DNA from: Sistotremastrum niveocremeum HHB9708
Lineage: Eukaryota; Basidiomycota; Agaricomycetes; Sistotremastrales; Sistotremastraceae
Direction: 5' to 3'
Length of the DNA: 64,000 nt
Assembly: GCA_001630475.1 (NCBI GenBank)
Contig: KV419414.1
Coordinates: 311,664-375,663, forward strand
The position numbers were made by a program, and so were the translations under genes. Below are positions 21,976-34,217 of this stretch, piece by piece; position 1 is the first letter of the stretch; each line of letters opens with the position of its first letter. Under the pieces are notes generated by a model. That model worked only from the letters and a program-made list of their open reading frames with translations. It was not told the origin of the DNA and did not search any database.

Positions 21976-22436
21976 GCCTGTGAGGGATTTCTATGAGCAG
22001 TCGTATTTTGACATTTTTTTCGTAGCGGCGGCAAGTGACTTCCTCTTCGATGCAGAGATATAGGCGGTCGTATTCATAGACTTGGTTGAGCAGATGTCTT
22101 GCGGTACTTATATTGATAGAGGCGTGTTATTTATGCCGAAAAGCTATTTTTCATTGCAGTTTAGTCCCTCGTAAGCCACGTAACTCGTGTTGCTCATAAT
22201 TTTCGAGTCCCTACGAGTGCCAATTTGTGGCATATTTATGACGTTGGGGTCCCAGACATGTGAGAAACGCGAAGGGCTTCATGGATTTGATGCAAAGTTT
22301 GACCAAAAGGTTCAACGTCCTTGAAACCAGAAGACTCTTATGACTCGAAGTGTTGCCAGATGCGAGGGCAGGTGAGTGCAGAAAGAGAGCGATCTGAAGT
22401 GACCGTGACAAAGCGTGACGCGATTTTCTGCCCAAA
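21976..22436. other. Intergenic between dsRBD copy B and CCT7
   Basis: Non-coding 3' flank and CCT7 promoter. No canonical TATA box was seen near the CCT7 start, as is common for housekeeping genes. Confidence 0.4.
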
Positions 22437-24384
22437 ATGCAACGCGCTCTGCCCATGGTACGTGCAGTCCCTCCCTCGCAGTCGATCAACGTCCTAAGTA
22501 TCATATAGCAACCTACGATAGTGCTCCTAAAGGAGGGTACCGACACTTCCCAAGGAAAAGGCCAACTTCTCTCAAATATCTCGGCATGCCTCGCAGTCGC
22601 AGAAACCCTTGCGACCACATTAGGTCCTCGGGGTATGGACAAGCTGATTGTGTCGCAGAGAGGAGAGGCACAGATCACTAATGATGGAGCTACCATTTTG
22701 AAGCTTTTGGATATCGTACATCCTGCTGCGCGAACGCTGGTCGATATTGGACGTGCGCAGGATGCTGAAGTCGGGGATGGAACGACGAGCGTGGTTCTGT
22801 TGGCGGCCCAGATCCTGAAAGAGATCAAGGGTTATATTGAGGAGGGTGTCAGTCCCCAGATTATCATTAAGGGTTTACGGAAAGCTTCACAACTGGTACG
22901 CACACGCAATGCGCTGAATTATGATTCCTTCTTCTCACCATGCATGCATTCTGTTAGGCCATTGATCGTATTAAGGAACTGCAAGTCACGGTTGACAAGT
23001 CTGATTCAAAGTCTGTTGATTTCTCTGTTTACCTTCATTCTTAGCTGACTAAGTCTAGACGATTCCGTTCACTTTTACTCAAATGCGCGTCAACGTCCAT
23101 GTCCTCGAAACTCATCCATTCTGAAAAGCCCTTCTTCTCCGAGATGGTGGTTGATGCAGTCCAGTGCCTCGACCAGGACGACCTTGACGAAAATTTGATC
23201 GGCATCAAAAAAATCCCTGGCGGCGGCATGACTGATTCACTCCTCATCCGCGGTGTCGCCTTTAAAAAGACTTTCACATACGCCGGTGCTGAGCAACAGC
23301 CAAAATCTTTCAAAAATCCCCTCATCTTGAGCCTGAACGTCGAACTTGAACTCAAAGCTGAGAAGGACAACGCGGAGGTTCGCGTGGAGGCTGTGTCGGA
23401 TTATCAGGCCATCGTCGACGCAGAGTGGGAGATTATCTATCGCAAACTGCAGGCAATCGAGAAGACTGGCGCCAAGGTTGTCTTGAGCAAGCTGCCGATC
23501 GGTGATCTTGCGACCCAGTGGTTCGCTGACCGTGACATCTTCTGCGCTGGTCGTGTCCCCGCCCAAGATCTGAAGCGCGTAGTCCAAGCTGTCGGAGGTT
23601 CGGTGCAGTCGACTACTTCCAACATCTCACGAGAGCATCTTGGAACTTGTGGATCGTTCGAGGAGCGACAGCTTGGCGGAGAGCGATATAATGTTTTGCA
23701 AGACTGCCCCAAAGCGAAGACCTGCACTCTGCTTTTGAGAGGTGGAGCAGATCAGTTCATCGAAGAGGTCGAACGCAGTCTGCACGATGCCATCATGGTG
23801 GTGAAGCGTGCCATCAAGAATGGAGACGTTGTTGCAGGAGGTGGCGCCATCGAGGTTCGTTGGTCCCTTGCATAAAGATATGTTCTTTCGCTGACTTGTC
23901 GCAGATGGAGTTGTCGGCTTACATTCGCAAGCACGCTCTTGGCATTCCGGGAAAGATTCAGTTAATCATGACTGCTTTCGCTCGCGCTCTTGAGATCATC
24001 CCGCGTCAGATATCCGATAACGCCGGAATCGACTCCACGGATATTCTCAACAAACTCCGAATGCGTCATGCCGCTGGGGAGAAGTGGGTTGGTGTGGATG
24101 TTGACGGCGTGGAAGGTGTCCGAGACAACATGGAGGCATTCGTTTGGGAACCCAGTCTGGTCAAAGTCAACGCTATCAGCAGTGCGACTGAGGCAGCGTG
24201 CCTGATCCTCAGCGTTGACGAGACTGTCAGAGGACCCCAGAGTGAACAGGTTAGTTATCTCCTTTCGTGTCTTTCTTTGTGGATGACCTGACGTTCTTTC
24301 TAGCCCAATCCAGGTCCCAGAGCACCGCCTGGAGCTGCTCAGAGAGCTCTTCGGGGACGTGGTAGGGGAATGCCCCGTCGGTGA
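22437..24384 (+). CDS. CCT7: T-complex protein 1 subunit eta (CCT7)
   Basis: Six exons (22437-22457, 22509-22895, 22958-23010, 23059-23854, 23905-24249, 24304-24384) join to 560 residues, the usual length. This is one of eight subunits of the cytosolic TRiC/CCT chaperonin that folds actin, tubulin and WD-repeat proteins using ATP. Diagnostic segments are [18 protein letters not shown] (eta-specific start), [13 protein letters not shown] and [11 protein letters not shown] (nucleotide binding), [15 protein letters not shown] with the catalytic Asp, GGERYN in the apical domain, [12 protein letters not shown] and [14 protein letters not shown]. The C terminus ends [10 protein letters not shown], like the Gly/Arg tail of other eta subunits. 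Exon 1 encodes just seven residues (MQRALPM). All motifs are intact. Confidence 0.96.
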
Positions 24385-24562
24385 TTTTGTGTTTGATATA
24401 CTAGAAAATATTTGCTCGTTGTGCTTTCCTACTATAGTAATGGCTGCCTTGATAGCTCCTTTGCTGACCACTGGTATTTTGACTCGTTCGGTACCGAATT
24501 TCCCCCTATGAATTTTTATCGGTGTGACGACGCGGCAGTCACGGCGCGCGATTTATTCCATC

Positions 24563-27500
24563 ATGGACGGCGTTTTGGCCAGCATCCTTCCTTTATTACG
24601 TCCCGACTCTAAGTCTAAGATGTCTGATCCTGAGGCCTTTCGCAAGAAGCAAGTCCTTTTTCTAAGAGGCGACTCGGAAGACGAAGACGAACGGCGACCT
24701 CAATTGCCACCCGATGACACCTCCCCCGCCCCTGCCGACGCTGAACCCCCTGCGACCTCTGCTGACGAAGCAATGCAAGTAGACGACGAGCTTCAATCGA
24801 AGGAGACGCCAGTCGTCACAGACAATGTCGAGGATGTAAATAACGAGCCACCGGAAACCGAGGAACTCGAAGCACCCAAAGAGCCCGCAAAGAGAAAACC
24901 AAATTTCTTTGTGGACAGCGACGACGAGGACGAAAAGAACAAACCAGAAGAGCTGCCGCTGTTTCCTCCCTTGCCTCAACCGAGCCCACCACCTCGCAAG
25001 AAAGCTCGGTTAGATCCTAATGAACCCACACCTCCCCCTATCATTCGTGCTGCCTATCTGGGCGAATTCATCGTCGACAACGCCTTCGCGACGCTTAGTG
25101 GAAAAGGCAACATCAAACCTGGGGACACCATCCACATCATGAGGGACTATCCTCACGATCCTAGAGCTCCGGTTATCAAAGAAGGATCATCGTCGAATAC
25201 GAAGAACGGGAAGACTATGCAACAGTCGAAGCTAGATTTCACAGCGAAATCGAGCATAAAGCCCATGAAGAAGGAGAAGAATGCGATTATGCGCTTTGAG
25301 AATACGAAACGCATCGGTATGTTGATCGACTGATTGCACCACGATAATTGTAAACCACTTCCACAGAAATCGGGCGATTCCCTCCTGCGGTTTCAGAATG
25401 GATGGCGAAGCTGATAGACCTGGGTACGTTGGTATCACCATCTTGTTTACCAATCTCTGACAGCCTTGCAGATGTGATACACTTCCAAGGCTGCACTGTC
25501 GTCGACTGCCCTCCGAAATTACGCCTGGGTTCTCATATTCTACTTTCAATCAAAGTCTTCATCCAACCGAGCGCATTCAAGAATCACATCACAATCGATG
25601 ACGACGCTCCACGAGCGGCCTTTCAAGAGGACAAAGAAACCGATAGTGAAAAATCCCTGCGGGCACGAAAAGCTGCCCTCCTGGCGCTCTTCAAAACCGT
25701 GGGCCTGCGGCCGAACAAAAGTAGCGCATTAGGGAAGAGCGCCGCACAACTTCAAGAGGATGATATGGAGAAGATGGTCAAGATGACGAATGAGCCCAAG
25801 ACTCCGGATCGCCTAAGTAGTGCCGAAGCCAGTGATGATGAGGGCATCAACGGATTGACTGATGCTGAGGACGATGTTGCTGTGGACGAGGAGAATGACG
25901 AAGAAGAATTGACGGACAACCAGCTGAACGTCATCTATCGCAAGTAGGTCATACTCTCGAACCTTTCACGAGCCACCTAATCATGAACTACCCCAGGGCC
26001 CAACAAAATGATCAGAGCATGTTAGAAATGGAGCCCCCTCCCGAATTTGCTTTAACGCTTCGAGGATACCAGAAGCAGGCACTTCAGTGAGTAGCATCAA
26101 CTCAGGTTAGACAAGGTGCATAATGTACATCGTAGTTGGATGTCTTCCATGGAGCTAGGGACTGCGGGAAGAGAGGTTCAGTCATTGCATCCTCTATGGG
26201 AAGAGTAAGCACCCCCCTGATATGAGTTTCGTTCTATCGAGCTGATCTCTGTCAGATATATCTTCCCTCCCGAACCAGGCGATGACGGATTGATCGATCT
26301 GACTTTTGAAGAGGAGGATAACTACTTCTATTTCAACCCCTACTCCGGTGAACTGACTCTTGATTTCCCCCGATCTGAACGAACTTGTCGTGGTGGCATA
26401 TTGGCGTAAGTTCTGTGCTGTCATATCACGATCGTGGGCTGACTATGGGGCAGGGACGGTGAGCTATTGATCGCATTCTCTAGACGGAAGACTAACGTCT
26501 TATTCGTATCTTCTTGTCGAACGAAGAAAGTAAGCTCACCAGACTCCTTGAGGAATTCAATACTGATTGTCATACATAGTGGGCATGGGCAAGACTATAC
26601 AAATGATCTCCTTGATCCTCACAAACCGAACCTACCCTCCCGAGCTCGAGGAAGCAGATCAAGAGCTTGCAGCTAAGAACAAAAAGCCTCTTCGCCTCGG
26701 CAAAGCATTCGAAGTTCTCGGCGATCGAGCACCCAGAAAACGGACGAACTCGACATTGATCATCGCACCAACATCTCTTCTCAATCAGTGGGAAACCGAA
26801 ATACAGCGTGCCTGTGAGAGAGGTACACTGAAGACGCTGGTGTGGCACGGGTCGACGAGATTAGACCTCGAAGATGCTTTGGAAGATGGTGAAGGTGTCG
26901 ATGTCGTCATTACGAGTTATGGTGTCTTGGGGTCGGAATGGTCGAAGCAGAGGCGTTCGCGGACGAATTACCGATCATCATTGTTCAAGAGTAAGCCTCG
27001 TTGGCTTCCGTAGGGATGTCCATGCTGATCGCTGGGATTTCTACAGCGGAATGGCTACGGATCGTACTTGACGAGGCTCACCATACCAAATCTCGTACTA
27101 GCATCTCTGCCCGGGCTGTCTACGATCTTTCGTCGAAATGGAGGTGGGCGCTTACGGGTACACGTCATGTACCTAATTGCAAAGGACATCCTTTTCTGAC
27201 TAGAACATATTAGGAACGCCGATTGTGAACCGACTAGAGGATCTTTACTCTCTCCTGTATGATATCCATTTGATCACCGATCTTCAAAGCTGACGTTAGA
27301 TTAGTAAATTCCTTGACTTCACGCCGTGGTCAAGCTATTCGTTCTTTCGCTCGTAAGTGATGTCAGTTGTGCTTGTTTGTCTTTGATCTAAATGATCCCC
27401 GTATAGTTTCATTACGATACCCTTCACAAAGCGCGATCCGAAGGCTGTCGAAATCGTCCAGGTGATCCTCGAGAATGTACTTTTGCGCCGCGAGAAGACC

Positions 27501-29264
27501 ATGCGCGATAAGAACGGCAAGATGATCGTCGAACTGCCGGAGAAGGAGGTTTGTGGAATACACTCCACATCCCGACGTACTGCTGACCCTTGTCTTCAGG
27601 TTGCTGTTGATTACTTGGAGTTCTCTGATCTTGAGCGCAAGATTTATGACTCTATATACGATGAAGTCAAGTCCAACTTCGATAGACTCAACGCACGGGG
27701 GTTGATTGGGAAGAACTATACTCACATCTTGGCCATGATAATGAAGTATGTAAACGACGTTGTCGCATTTTTTCGATGCTTAATTCCTCTCCTAGGTTAC
27801 GACGCGCCGTGCTTCATCCCAGTCTCGTGACCGCAAAGGAGGCGGACGATAGTCAAGATTCAGACGACGAAATTGTGGAAGTCAAAGACGTCAAATCCAT
27901 AGCTCTGGAAGAAATGATCAAGAAGTTCGCATCGGGCGACACGAAGACTGGATCTAGTTCAACGGACAAATTCGCGCAAGCAGCGTTGAAGGAGTTGGCA
28001 GAGCAGGAAGAGAAAGAATGCAGGATATGCCTGACAGTCAAAGACGAAAACGTTCTGATTCCGGAATGCTTTCACTCCTGGTAAGCCGGATGCTTGCATG
28101 ACGGCACTCGTGCTCATTCTTTTCATCTAGCTGCAAGGACTGTATTCTGTCATATCTTGCCAAGTGTAGGGAGAACAAGGAGGTTGGGAACTGTCCGATG
28201 TGTCGTCGAGCGCCGCTGAAGGTGATTATTTGCCCTTTGAATTTGAGGTTTTGCTCACTGTCGTCGCAATTGTAGGAAACTGATCTCCTAGACGTCGTCC
28301 GACACAAAAGTGATCAGTCAGGGCCTTCCAACGATGACGGCGATGACGGAGCCGAAGGATCGTCGCCCCCGGACATTGTTCTTCGTCGCAACGACTTCCA
28401 GTCGTCGACAAAACTGAATGCATTGATGCAACACCTGAGTACGTCGTTGTTTACCTATGTTTGTGTTCGCCGAATCTTGATAAAATGCAGAGCGTATTCG
28501 AGACCAGGATCCTTGTTTCAAAGCTGTGGTCTTCTCTCAGTGAGTGTCTCTCGTCGTTTGCATCGTCCCGTTCTAATGCTTGCTGCAGGTTTACTAGTTT
28601 CCTGGGTAACCCCTCTCTCACACTGTCAGGCATTGATTGCTCACGTCCTTTATCCAGATCTGATTGAAATTGTACTGAAGCGAGATCGGTTCGACTATGA
28701 GAGATTTGACGGTACCATGAGCATTAAGCAGAAGAAAGCCGCTGTCGACCGGTTCACTGCTTCGTCGAGAAAACCAAAGATCTTCGTAGTCAGTCTGAAA
28801 GCCGGCGGTGTCGGCCTGAATTTGACAACGGCTAATCACGTATTCATGGTGCGAATTTCCTTCTCAACGATGTGGCGTACCTGATGTTGTCTTCAGATGG
28901 ATTGTTGGTGGAATGCGGCGGTAGAAAGCCAGGGTATGATATCCACCAATTCGTCCGCTCCTTATTCTGACAGTTCAACGTGATATAGCCGTCGACAGAG
29001 TCCATCGAATCGGTCAGAACAAGACTGTTTACGTACGACAATTCCTCGTATGTGCATCGTCATTGGCTTAAAGCAAGTGCTGAAGCTTGTCACATCCAGA
29101 TCTCTCGGACCATTGAAGGACGTATTCTCAAGATCCAAAAGAGAAAGACAGCCATCGTTAAAGAAGCCTTTCGTGGACGCGGAGCTGGCGCTAATCAGGA
29201 GAGCCTCGAAAATCTGAAGATCATGTTTGACGATGATGACGATGACGGTGTTGTGGAAAAATAG
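24563..29264 (+). CDS. RAD5: DNA repair helicase and ubiquitin ligase RAD5 (SNF2 family, HIRAN and RING)
   Basis: RAD5 promotes error-free post-replication repair: it polyubiquitinates PCNA with Ubc13-Mms2 and remodels stalled forks. The start is taken at ATG 24563 (MDGVLASILP); ATG 24620 (MSDPEAFRKKQ) is an alternative. Order: acidic N terminus; HIRAN domain near 25.05 kb (YLGEFIVDNAFATLSGKGN); SNF2 N-terminal half with motif I GGILADEMGMGKT (26.4-26.6 kb), TLIIAPTSLLNQW, VLDEAHHTKS and WALTGTPIVNR; a C3HC4 RING inside the helicase near 28.0-28.2 kb (ECRICLTVKDENVLIPECFH, CPMCRR); and the C-terminal half (VVFSQFTSFL, GGVGLNLTTANHVF, DRVHRIGQNKTVYV). Many introns of 45-70 nt interrupt it. Motif I is intact only if exons of 5 nt (26454-26458) and 3 nt (26527-26529) are used. 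It lies 178 bp downstream of CCT7 on the same strand. Confidence 0.93.
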
Positions 29265-29502
29265 AAGAAATGATTGCTCAGGCTTGGCAGGAATAGTATT
29301 TATCATTATATAACGTAGGCACCGATGAGATCTCGTGAACTTTTGTATCCATATGCTTTCCTCATTGATCTACATTGCACCTAGCTCACGGGCTGCAACA
29401 CGGGTTGTGCAATAAGACAAACGTTTTTGTTTGGTGGTTGAACATTTTGTGAAACCAGGCCTGTAAATCAGAGTAAACGCAACTCTCCCGGTACTAGCGT
29501 GG
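29265..29502. other. Convergent 3' flanks of RAD5 and the 195-residue gene
   Basis: A short non-coding gap between two converging genes; nothing else recognised. Confidence 0.4.
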
Positions 29503-30200
29503 CTACAATGGTGCTTTCAGAACTGTCTCATGGGGTAACTTGTAGGCAGCGAGATGAGCAGGAACAGGGGCGGGAGACCACCTTGATAATCAACCTGATG
29601 AGAGGAGGCCATGAAAAATTCAAAAGCAACATACCCTCCATCTTCAATCTGAACACTATGAGACAGAGTCTTCAAGCACTTTCCGCTCTTTTTATCGACA
29701 AACTTCATAGAGGAAATCCTGTCCCACGTGTAGAAGACTTTGCATGTGCCACCGCTTTCGAACTCGGTGGCTTCTGTCCAAACTGGCGCCCACATACCCA
29801 ACTCATCCGTGATCATGCTTTTATAGACTTGGAAGGCGACTGGACTCTGTTGGCTCTCCGTGATGGGCTCTAGAGTGTCCTTATCGAAGAACTGGATGCA
29901 ATATCGACTTGTAATGCGGAACACGACTCCGAGATAACGTCCACAGAGCTCGAAAGTTGAGACGGATTCAGGCTCCTTGTGTATAGGGGTCGATCTGTTG
30001 GATTTTACTGGATGATGGACACGAAGTGAGTAATTTCACCACTGCAGCCACTGCGGTCACTCACTGTGTCCGGCTTTCTGCTCAAAATACCTCCTTGCTC
30101 TCTGATTACGCGTCATTACACGTTTTGTAATGGCCGAGCTGTAAGCCGAACGGGAGAGCCCATGGGTTCTGAAATATTTGGGGACTTTGGTCTGCGCCAT
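29503..30200 (-). CDS. Unrecognised protein, 195 residues
   Basis: Exons 30200-30065, 30007-29635 and 29581-29503 sum to 588 nt in frame. The start is the ATG of MAQTKVPKYFRTHGLSRS. A basic N terminus (TRNQRARRYFEQKAGH) is followed by a probably globular part with ELCGRYLGVVFRITSRYC, FDKDTLEPITESQQSP, GMWAPVWTEATEF and CKVFYTWDRISSMKFVD. The end is GWSPAPVPAHLAAYKLPHE. The last acceptor (CAAG) is weak; an upstream CAG acceptor would give a different, shorter C terminus. Hydrophobic/polar alternation suggests a beta-rich fold. No signal peptide or membrane segment was seen and I do not recognise a family. The gene converges on RAD5. Confidence 0.55.
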
Positions 30201-30726
30201 ATAACAAGGTTGACAAGAAGGCGGGATATCCGTTTCCCGATTCCGAAGAACATCAACTGAAACCACTGGAGGGTTTTCACAACCTTCATTTATTTTACTG
30301 AGTGGGCGGGGACATATATTCGTTGTTGAAAGGTTATGTCGCTCCCTGTAAGCTCATCGCACCCAGAATATTTTCGCCATATTTTTGTTAGTGGTTTTGA
30401 TGCCCCTCGTTCGGAAATTCGAAATTCGACTCGGAATGCCTAGAGGCCTTTCGGTACCGAGGTTTCGGTCGCCTCGGCCTCTGGACTTCATAACACTGAA
30501 GGCTTACTCAGCTATTGGATATAACTACACTCGATGATTATTGAAATCCCCCCGGGAAGCCCTCAAATTGGGTTAGAATTTAAAGTCGGTGGGTTCATTG
30601 GGCGTCAAAGACCATAGTCACCATACCATACACGTTCCTCACTTTCCCTCGCAGCTTCAGACCTTGACTTCGAGCCAGCCATCATCATAGTTATCTTGGG
30701 ATTACCTCGAACCTGCTTATTCCGTT
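30201..30726. other. Divergent intergenic region
   Basis: About 525 bp between divergent genes starting at 30200 (-) and 30727 (+), probably holding both promoters. A GAAATTCGAAATTCG repeat near 30417 and a GAGGC..GCCTC inverted pair near 30440-30482 are the only visible structures. Confidence 0.4.
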
Positions 30727-31190
30727 ATGTTTATCGACGAGCCTCCCGAAGACTACTCTACGTGCTCAGTGGATGACGTCGTTTCCAGACTAGACGGTCT
30801 GAGGCGTTTGATTGAGAGCCAGAATGGATTGATACAAGAACAATTGAGGACTATGAAGGAGCAGAAAGCACAACTGAATGGGCAACTCCAGACAATGAGG
30901 CAGTTTAATCTGGTACCCTCAAATGACGCCGGAGTGAATCCAACCAAGGGTATGTCGACGCGAGCCAGATTTATCATGTGATAAAGGAGACAACAGAGAG
31001 AACACGTAAACGTAGAACTATCAAGAATCAATACATGCTCAGCAAGGCAGACGCAGAGTTTTTGGCCAAAAACAAGACATACGCGAAGGACGGAAAGTTC
31101 CTTCGCATGGTTGATAATATGTTGATATTCGTGCGTTGCACTGAGACTGGTACAGAGAAGAGTGACTCCGCTTTCAGATTGTCCCGTTGA
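30727..31190 (+). CDS. Small coiled-coil protein, 138 residues, unrecognised
   Basis: Two exons (30727-30949 and 30997-31190) join to 139 codons including TGA. The product starts MFIDEPPEDYSTCS and has a heptad-rich stretch at about residues 17-62 (VVSRLDGLRRLIESQNGLIQ, QLRTMKEQKAQLNGQLQTMR), a likely coiled coil. A basic segment follows (ERTRKRRTIKNQYML), then a small hydrophobic end (MVDNMLIFVRC). The splice sites are canonical. A further plus-strand frame just downstream ends in a hydrophobic stretch (LLCWLFLVALGVFSARLL); if the terminal exon is alternatively spliced the protein could be tail-anchored, but no good donor was found. No family is recognised. Confidence 0.5.
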
Positions 31191-32800
31191 TGATCATTCT
31201 GACTGTCCTGGGAATGCCAGGGGACGGAAGTTTGATAGCAACTCTTCTCGCTGGGAAGAAACCCAAAATCGGACTCTCTCGCGAAGAGCTGTCTCGTGGA
31301 GAGTTAACTAACAGTTTGCTATGCTGGCTGTTCCTCGTCGCTTTGGGAGTTTTCTCTGCGCGGTTGCTGTAGTATGAGCTTCCTCGTTAACGTTGGCAGT
31401 TTTCCGTCTCACCGAGAGCATGATTTCTTTATTGATTGGGGTCTCAGAGCTGATCTCACATCATCTCAGCCCCTGTCTCTCCAATCAATATGTTGTCAGG
31501 GCACGAAGGAGCAGCGAGATCAAGGACAAACTCAAGTCGAGGAGAGATACGTCTCTTTGATCATTAATCCATTTGCGATGCCGTATTCGACCACGGCGAA
31601 CAGAACAGAATGCTTGAAGTTCGATGGCACAAGTCATCTAGTGAGTCATATAGCAAGAAGTGATGCATGGGGAAGTCCTTGCGACGCCTTCAAATTACCC
31701 TCCAGTCATTTAGAGCGATCATAGCGCTGTAGCGGCAAGATGTCTGCCAGTGAAGCCGGCTGAGTCGGGCTGACACCGGGCGCGATTTCGAGAGAAGCGA
31801 TAGTTCCGAGACACTTTTGTGTAAACAGATCTGAGCAGAATCAGCATACATCTGATATGCAAGGTCGACAGAGTTGAATATCCATGCGTCCCGGTTCACA
31901 GTACTAGTGCCCGTATTTGTTGCGACGCTTTGACTTTCAGAGCTATACGCAAACAAAGAACAACAATGCCACCCAAACTGTTGGGGCATGCGCTAGGACC
32001 ATTCCCAGATCATAATCTCAGTTATTATCTGTGCTTTATTTGCCTCATGAATATGCACATCGAACCCTAGTCCGAGCCCATCAACAGTCTGGGTTAAATG
32101 TGGCCGTACGGGTGAATCATCTGCCTCTCGTCTTTGTGGTGGCTTTGACCGCTTACAGCGATATTCATCGTAGGCTAAACCCAGGAGTTTTGAGGCTCGT
32201 AGACTTGAAGCCTCGAGAACAGATGTCCATGGTCGACTCTGGAGTGGTACGATCTCGCTCCCGATCTTGAATCCAAACCAGACACGTAACGCATCAATCA
32301 GCATACCCCTGTCCAAAAATCCACGGTCCTATCTGCATTTTCCAGGTGTTGCGGCGAAGGTGACGCAGATTTGAACCCATCGAGTGAGTGAGAATGCATC
32401 CCTATAGTCCTCCGGGGTTGACGAATATTTCTGATAGTTATTCTCCCGTGAGACCGAATGTCAGATTCACTAGTGGAGCAATGGAGCGACAGCGAATATA
32501 TGCTCGTGCCTTACAAATTCTTGCTCTATCGATGCTTAACAACGATATTGTGCCCATGACCAGGCGAGATTCTCACTGATCTCTAAATCCAAAGTCAGTA
32601 CCTCATTCACTAGTAAAGCGGACAATCATCTTACTGTTATTAGACTTTCTGAACGCGAGTCACTCTACTGCAGCCCCTGATGCATGTCTATAACATGCAT
32701 AGCCCCGCTGTGTGTCCTGCGGGTTCGCAATCCCGGATCTTCGTCATATAGGTGGTACCACCGTCTTCGACGTGCGATGCGCTCTGATTGCAGTCTGTCC
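31191..32800. other. Intergenic, no supportable gene
   Basis: About 1.6 kb with only short frames. The hydrophobic 61-codon frame at 31187-31372 is mentioned with the coiled-coil gene. Nothing else is recognised. Confidence 0.3.
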
Positions 32801-32805
32801 TCTCC

Positions 32806-33534
32806 TTAAAGAACGGGAGGCAATACCTCAATGCGGGTGATCAAGATGTAGGGTGATCGGAGCTTACTAGACATCTCCTCGAGAATGTGCATGCATGGCC
32901 TCCGCTGCAGCTTTTGGGTTACAACCCGCCAAATATTCACTCCAACACCGAAGTGCCATCTCAAACTTTCGGTATGGAGTCGCACGCATGACCGTCGAAT
33001 GTTCGAATGCGCGGAAGGGGACAGAGTGAAATTTGACGAGACAGCAAACACCCTGTCCAATCGCCGGTCAATTCGTGCCCCGCTGAAATGAACGCGAAGG
33101 ACTTACATGAAGACGCTGCCACTCCTGCTCCATCATCTCCGCAACCTTCATGCTCACTTCCCCGATATGAGATCGCGTTCTTCGTTTGCCTGGTCGCACA
33201 TCCGCGTATAGGACTAAGTCGATGGCCATAACCTCGATGCAGACCCACGCACACGAGCGACATCTCGGACTCGTTTTTGCAATATCAGATATGCGTCATA
33301 TTCCTTCCTCCCACCGTCGCAGATATGCAGATATGGCATGATAGCGCAGTTTGTCGCCTCTTTGAGGCCGCCGACGCCGAGTGATCTCTTCACGTTTTCG
33401 TTGCCAATAGTATTGGAACGTCTCGTTCTTTGGACGATGCATAGGATGTTGGTTGTACTATTGCGACCGCCCTTGACTATCGGGAGGATTATGAGCAGTT
33501 TGTCCCGTTGAAAGACACTGAATGCCATGCTCAC
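32806..33534 (-). CDS. Possible hypothetical gene, model unresolved
   Basis: Coding-like minus-strand segments follow each other: KLLIILPIVKGGRNSTTNIL and KEYDAYLILQKRVRDVARV (33534-33260), then MAIDLVLYADVRPGKRR and VSMKVAEMMEQEWQRLH (33230-33100) ending at a clean GTAAGT donor. After a CAG acceptor near 33059 come FRAFEHSTVMRATPYRKFEM and ALRCWSEYLAGCNPKAAAEA. The middle junction needs a frame change I could not explain with an intron. No family is recognised; it could be a real gene or a decayed one. Confidence 0.3.
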
Positions 33535-34217
33535 CTTGGTCGATCTAGGTGGACATATCGTCTATCGTTCATCTCCCAGACGTTTGGCTTTGTCGATATA
33601 TGTCACCTCGAACGTTCTCGAACGCTCCAGTGCTTTGGATGGCAGCAGATGGATGCATCGTCGCGGAGGCATTTGACCGATTGAGCGCCCACCACTGGCC
33701 GGTCGTAAAATCAGGTACGTCTTTTCCTGCTCGTATGATGATGAGATTTCTTTTCTGATTCAGACGAAGTGTTACAGTGTCGTGTAGGAGCCAGTCGTGC
33801 GTGCATCGACTTCGTTGTGGTCGATGTGATGGTCGGCGTTGAAGACGATCGCCTATCAACTCCGCCGGCTGTGGGCGCATTGTCTCGCATTCATTTCAAG
33901 TGTCACACAGGGCATGGATCGAGAGGGCCGCGCAGCACAGGGATATCATTGTACAGGGGAGCTGATCGCGGGAGAGATACAAGCAAGACGGCCAACAGGA
34001 GGAAAAGATGACAGCAAGGAAGAAAGTAAGAAGAGCGATGCCGAGCGATAAAGGTTACAGCTGACGGGACAACAGAGCGATGAGAGCTATCTACGAACTA
34101 TATCAAGGTACAAGAAGAAGATAGAAAGAGAAGAGGGTAAGAGGAGAAGATAACTATGATGAAGAGCGATAACGCCCGATGCTGACGACAGCGACGAACA
34201 CCGGTCGATCAGTACGA
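33535..34217. other. Intergenic, purine-rich end
   Basis: No supportable gene. The stretch 34000-34170 is strongly purine-rich on the plus strand (AAGAAG/GAGAGAAGAGG), probably 3' flank of the minus-strand gene ending at 34218. Confidence 0.35.

Noticed and set aside
32715-32745. GGTTCGCAATCC resembling a tRNA T arm
   Set aside because: The stem does not pair over five bases and no D or acceptor arm is present.
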